Part shown: positions 5,107 through 8,063 of the stretch, piece after piece | Position numbering within the stretch: the first letter of the stretch is position 1 | How the letters are laid out: each line of letters opens with the position of its first letter | Assembly: GCA_947462865.1 (NCBI GenBank) | Contig: CANHRW010000086.1 | Location: 1 to 8,063 of the forward strand | Source: Bacteroidota bacterium | GTDB lineage: Bacteria; Bacteroidota; Bacteroidia; UKL13-3 | Length of the DNA: 8,063 bases | Direction of reading: 5' to 3' | Translations under genes and position numbers: made by a program | Notes under the pieces: generated by a model | Seen by the model: only the letters and a program-made list of their open reading frames with translations | What the model was told of the DNA's origin: nothing | The model's database searches: none

Positions 5107-6390
5107 ATGAAAATTGCATTGATTGGTTCAGGAGGAAGAGAGCATGCTTTTGCACATGCCATTTCAAAAAGCAAACTCCTGACTCATTTATATATTTTGC
5201 CAGGGAACCCAGGAACAGCTCAATTGGGTACCAATTTGGCTATTGATACCAGTAATTTCAATGCTGTTGCTGAATTTTGTTTAAAGGAAAAAATTCAATT
5301 ATTGGTAGTAGGTCCTGAAGAGCCATTGGTTAACGGACTGAGAGATTTTTTTGAAGCAGATGAGCAATTGCGCAAGATAGCATTTGTTGGCCCTGGTAAA
5401 AATGGAGCCATCATGGAAGGCAGCAAAGACTGGAGCAAATTGTTTATGCACAAATACGCAATTCCTACAGCTGCTTATCAAACTTTTACAGCGGAAAATT
5501 TACAAGCAGGATTAAGCTATATCCAATCACATGAACTCCCAATTGTTCTTAAAGCAGATGGTTTAGCTGCAGGAAAAGGTGTACTCATTTGTCAAACGCA
5601 TGAAGAGGCCTTACAAGAATTTGAAGCCATGCTCATGAACAATAAATTTGGCACAGCAGGAAGCAAAGTAGTCATAGAACAATTTTTAGCTGGTATTGAA
5701 TGTTCTGTTTTTGTGTTGAGCGATGGCAATTCGTATCAGATATTGCCAGTTGCCAAAGACTACAAACGGATTGGAGAAGCTGATACAGGATTAAACACAG
5801 GAGGTATGGGAGCTTTGTCTCCAGTTCCTTTTGCCGATCATACATTCATGCAAAAGGTAGAAGAGCGTATAGTCATACCAACTATTGAAGGTTTAAAAAA
5901 GGAAGGCATTGTTTACAAAGGATTTATTTTTATCGGCTTGATCAAAGTCAACAATGAACCATATGTCATTGAATACAATTGCCGCATGGGCGATCCTGAA
6001 ACCGAAGTGGTATTGCCTCGCATTCAAACAGACATGATAGACTTGTTATTGGCAACGGCCAACGGAAACCTGCATACAATCAACTTGCATATCAATCCGA
6101 TGCATGCAGCTACAGTAATGTTGGTTGCAAAAGGATATCCAGAAGCATACGAAAAAGGAACGGTCATTACCGGAACAGATTTGGTTCAACAAAGCACCAT
6201 TTATCATGCTGGTACCAAACTAAACGAACAAGGCCAACTGCTCAGCAATGGTGGCAGAATAATAGCCGTAACCAGTTTGGCGCCAAGCTTACAAGAGGCA
6301 ATTGCTTTATCTAATACAGCTGCCAATCAAATACAATTTTCAAACAAATATTTCCGAACCGATATCGGTTACGAATTCAATACCAACTAA
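5107..6390 (+). CDS. purD: Phosphoribosylamine-glycine ligase (GAR synthetase)
   Basis: PurD catalyses the second step of de novo purine synthesis: 5-phosphoribosylamine + glycine + ATP to glycinamide ribonucleotide. At 427 residues it is full length. Domain order is visible: the N-domain with GSGGREHA (7-14), GNPGT (33-37) and GPEEPL (69-74); the ATP-grasp region with EGSKDWSKLFM (104-114), KADGLAAGKGV (149-159) and the metal/ATP-binding EYNCRMGDPETE (289-300); and the C-domain with HAGT (367-370) and NGGR (381-384). The CRMGDPETE form resembles what I expect in Bacteroidota versus VRFGDPETQ in enterobacteria. The start MKIALIGSGG puts the glycine loop at the usual place; there is no Shine-Dalgarno sequence. 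No other pur genes are in the window, so purine genes seem dispersed. The 24-base gap upstream holds no obvious promoter. Confidence 0.98.
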   Translation: MKIALIGSGGREHAFAHAISKSKLLTHLYILPGNPGTAQLGTNLAIDTSNFNAVAEFCLKEKIQLLVVGPEEPLVNGLRDFFEADEQLRKIAFVGPGKNGAIMEGSKDWSKLFMHKYAIPTAAYQTFTAENLQAGLSYIQSHELPIVLKADGLAAGKGVLICQTHEEALQEFEAMLMNNKFGTAGSKVVIEQFLAGIECSVFVLSDGNSYQILPVAKDYKRIGEADTGLNTGGMGALSPVPFADHTFMQKVEERIVIPTIEGLKKEGIVYKGFIFIGLIKVNNEPYVIEYNCRMGDPETEVVLPRIQTDMIDLLLATANGNLHTINLHINPMHAATVMLVAKGYPEAYEKGTVITGTDLVQQSTIYHAGTKLNEQGQLLSNGGRIIAVTSLAPSLQEAIALSNTAANQIQFSNKYFRTDIGYEFNTN

Positions 6391-6401
6391 TAATTGGCCT
6401 G

Positions 6402-6917
6402 ATGGAAAACCTGAAATTAACCATTCAAAAAGGCAATGATGTTTGGATTGCTGATACAGCAAGATTAATTGGTAATGTGAGTTTGGGTAACAATTGTTCA
6501 GTATGGTACAGTGCTGTTATACGTGCAGATGCAGACGCAGTTATTTTGGGTGAAAGAACCAATATTCAAGACGGAGCAATTGTTCATGTAGATCCAGGTT
6601 TTCCAGTTCAAACAGGTCATGATTGCATTGTAGGACATGGCGCTATCATTCATGGGGCACAATTAGGCAATCATGTATTAATTGGGATGCATGCAACCGT
6701 TTTAAATGGTGCTGTAATAGGAGATTTTTGTATTGTTGGAGCGCATGCATTGGTTACAGAGGGCATGCAAGTTCCAGCTTATTCAGTTGTAATGGGTACA
6801 CCTGCCCGTGTGGTTAAAACCATTAGTGCTGAACAAATAGAAAAACTCCATAAAAATGCTCAAGCCTATGTAGATTTAGGTCTACAATATTTAGAAGAAT
6901 TTGGCCCATCAATTTAA
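6402..6917 (+). CDS. Gamma-carbonic-anhydrase family hexapeptide-repeat protein (YrdA/CaiE-like)
   Basis: This 171-residue protein is a left-handed beta-helix of hexapeptide repeats, visible as recurring I/V/L-G-x-x sequences from about residue 15 to 135 (VSLGNNCSVW, VILGERTNIQD, CIVGHGAIIHG, VLIGMHATVLNG, CIVGAHALVTEG), followed by a C-terminal helix. The family forms trimers with a metal site between subunits; the three ligand histidines are present as His62 (IVHVDPG), His79 (VGHGA) and His84 (IIHG), along with Arg41, Asp43 and Gln56 in RADADAVILGERTNIQD. That conserved site makes metal binding likely. Carbonic anhydrase activity is not assured, because many YrdA-type members show little or none. 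It starts 11 bases after purD. CO2/bicarbonate supply to purine synthesis would be an attractive link, but that is speculation. Confidence 0.92.
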   Translation: MENLKLTIQKGNDVWIADTARLIGNVSLGNNCSVWYSAVIRADADAVILGERTNIQDGAIVHVDPGFPVQTGHDCIVGHGAIIHGAQLGNHVLIGMHATVLNGAVIGDFCIVGAHALVTEGMQVPAYSVVMGTPARVVKTISAEQIEKLHKNAQAYVDLGLQYLEEFGPSI

Positions 6918-6926
6918 TATAAACTT

Positions 6927-8063
6927 ATGAAAATGAAATTCCTGTTATTAGCTGTTTTGGCTATAGTTCAATTCCAATTTTTATTTGCGCAATCACCAAC
7001 CATCAAGCGTATTGATCCTCCTAATTGGTGGAGCAATCTTCAAAATAAAGAGTTACAGTTGTGTGTATATGGCACAAACACAGCTGCTTTTGAAGTATCT
7101 ACACAAACAGCCAATGTGGTCATTTCTAAAATAGAAAAAACAGAAAATCCCAATTTCATATTTGTGTATTTGAATTTAGAGGCATATGCTGGTTCAGAGA
7201 TTGTATTGGATTTTTCTTTCAAAGGAAAACATGTTTTTAAAAAATACGCAACCCCAAAACTCGAAAAGCAATACAATGCCATCAATGAAAAAGATGTGAT
7301 GTATTTGGTGTTTCCTGATCGATTTGCCAATGGCAACCCTTCCAATGATGTCATAAAAGGATTGAATGAAAAAGCCAAAGATAGGTCCAATTTAGGTGGG
7401 CGACATGGTGGCGATTTAGCGGGCATTTTGCAACACCTTGATTACATTCAAGAAATGGGGAATACAACTTTGTGGCTCAATCCAACATTGATCAATGATG
7501 AAGATGCATACAGTTATCATGGTTATGCATTAACCGACCATTATTTAACAGACCCACGGTTTGGTACAAATGATGATTATAAAAAAATAGGAACCGAACT
7601 TCACAAGAAAAACATGAAATTAGTGATGGACTTGGTTCCTAATCATGTTGGAATAAAACATTGGATGGTATTAGACCCGCCTCAAAAAAATTGGCTCAAC
7701 CAATGGCCTGAATTTACCAGAACCAATTACCGTGCAACCACAAAAAATGACCCCTACGCAAGTGAATACGACCGTAAAAAAATGGTGGATGGATGGTTTG
7801 ATGGTCACATGCCAGATTTGAATCAACACAACCCTTTGTTGGCAACCTATTTAATGCAAAGTTATTTGTGGTGGATTAATTATGCGGGCATAGATGGTTT
7901 CAGAATAGATACCTACAGTTACAATGATTTTGATTTTATGAACCAGTGTTTGGCATACATTAAAAAAGAGTATCCTGATTTTTGGACCACTGGAGAAATT
8001 TGGGAACAGGGTGGGGTTATGCACATGGCTGCTTTCACCGAAAAGAATGCTTTTTCCAAAGCC
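6927..8063 (+). CDS. Secreted GH13 alpha-amylase / cyclomaltodextrinase (neopullulanase-like), 3' truncated by window
   Basis: The 379 visible residues begin with a signal peptide (MKMKFLLLAVLAIVQFQFLFAQ, cleavage probably after Ala21 or Gln22; no lipobox Cys), so the enzyme is periplasmic or exported. Residues about 26-110 (IDPPNWWSNLQNKELQLCVYG...) match the N-terminal beta domain of cyclomaltodextrinases. A GH13 TIM barrel follows from about 120: YLVFPDRFANG (126-136), GGDLAGILQHLDYI (161-174), region I DLVPNH (235-240), region V MPDLN (295-299), region II GFRIDTYSYND (324-334) with nucleophile Asp328, and region III TTGEIW (354-359) with acid/base Glu357. This resembles Bacteroides SusA, which degrades alpha-glucans and cyclodextrins. 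The catalytic Asp of region IV and the C-domain lie beyond the window. It starts 9 bases after the hexapeptide-protein gene; no SusC/SusD partner is visible here. Confidence 0.93.
   Translation, partial: MKMKFLLLAVLAIVQFQFLFAQSPTIKRIDPPNWWSNLQNKELQLCVYGTNTAAFEVSTQTANVVISKIEKTENPNFIFVYLNLEAYAGSEIVLDFSFKGKHVFKKYATPKLEKQYNAINEKDVMYLVFPDRFANGNPSNDVIKGLNEKAKDRSNLGGRHGGDLAGILQHLDYIQEMGNTTLWLNPTLINDEDAYSYHGYALTDHYLTDPRFGTNDDYKKIGTELHKKNMKLVMDLVPNHVGIKHWMVLDPPQKNWLNQWPEFTRTNYRATTKNDPYASEYDRKKMVDGWFDGHMPDLNQHNPLLATYLMQSYLWWINYAGIDGFRIDTYSYNDFDFMNQCLAYIKKEYPDFWTTGEIWEQGGVMHMAAFTEKNAFSKA

Noticed and set aside
6623..6817. Plus-strand 64-codon ORF inside the hexapeptide protein gene
   Set aside because: It is a frame-shifted shadow of the hexapeptide repeats with a Cys/Trp-rich nonsense product.
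7040..7426. Minus-strand ORF of 128 codons
   Set aside because: It is antisense to the clearly coding GH13 signal-peptide, N-domain and barrel region and shows no motif.
1..8063. A novel multi-gene system such as defence, secretion or mobile element
   Set aside because: Every gene has a recognisable housekeeping or metabolic family. No transposase, integrase, terminal repeats, CRISPR repeats, toxin-antitoxin pair or tRNA/rRNA gene was seen on either strand.

Overview
The window looks like chromosomal DNA from a Bacteroidota species, perhaps near Chitinophagales/Sphingobacteriales. Supporting signs are low GC, near-absence of Shine-Dalgarno sequences before start codons, TAnnTTTG-type minus-7 promoter boxes, signal peptides ending in FAQ, and protein variants typical of the phylum (PurD, RNase Z, a SusA-like GH13 enzyme). 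The lineage is inferred from these features, not from a database search.

Layout. Positions 1-378 (minus strand) hold the first third of an exported alpha/beta-hydrolase-like protein, cut by the window edge and interrupted by an in-frame TGA inside its signal peptide. A 158-base AT-rich intergenic region separates it from the divergent prfB (537-1617, plus). prfB encodes release factor 2 and can only be read through a classic programmed +1 frameshift at CTT-TGA-C. It converges with a YdfG-like short-chain dehydrogenase (1619-2380, minus), with one base between the two stop codons.

From 2417 to the window end, seven plus-strand genes follow with gaps of at most 24 bases and one overlap: a STAS-domain protein, rnz (RNase Z), a class I SAM methyltransferase, folA (dihydrofolate reductase), purD (GAR synthetase), a gamma-carbonic-anhydrase-like hexapeptide protein, and a secreted GH13 amylase/cyclomaltodextrinase truncated by the window end. 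No obvious promoter or terminator lies inside this run, so it may be one operon. Its themes are tRNA 3'-end processing, a probable RNA methyltransferase, and folate and purine supply. The last gene is a carbohydrate-degrading exported enzyme that probably belongs to a separate functional unit.

This is mostly a housekeeping region. I found no mobile element, CRISPR array, RNA gene, defence locus or clearly new system. The points most worth a second look are the RF2 frameshift signal retained where normal starts lack Shine-Dalgarno sequences, the prfB minus-7 box placed almost on the start codon, the in-frame UGA in the neighbouring hydrolase, and a Trp-to-Cys change at a near-invariant position of dihydrofolate reductase.
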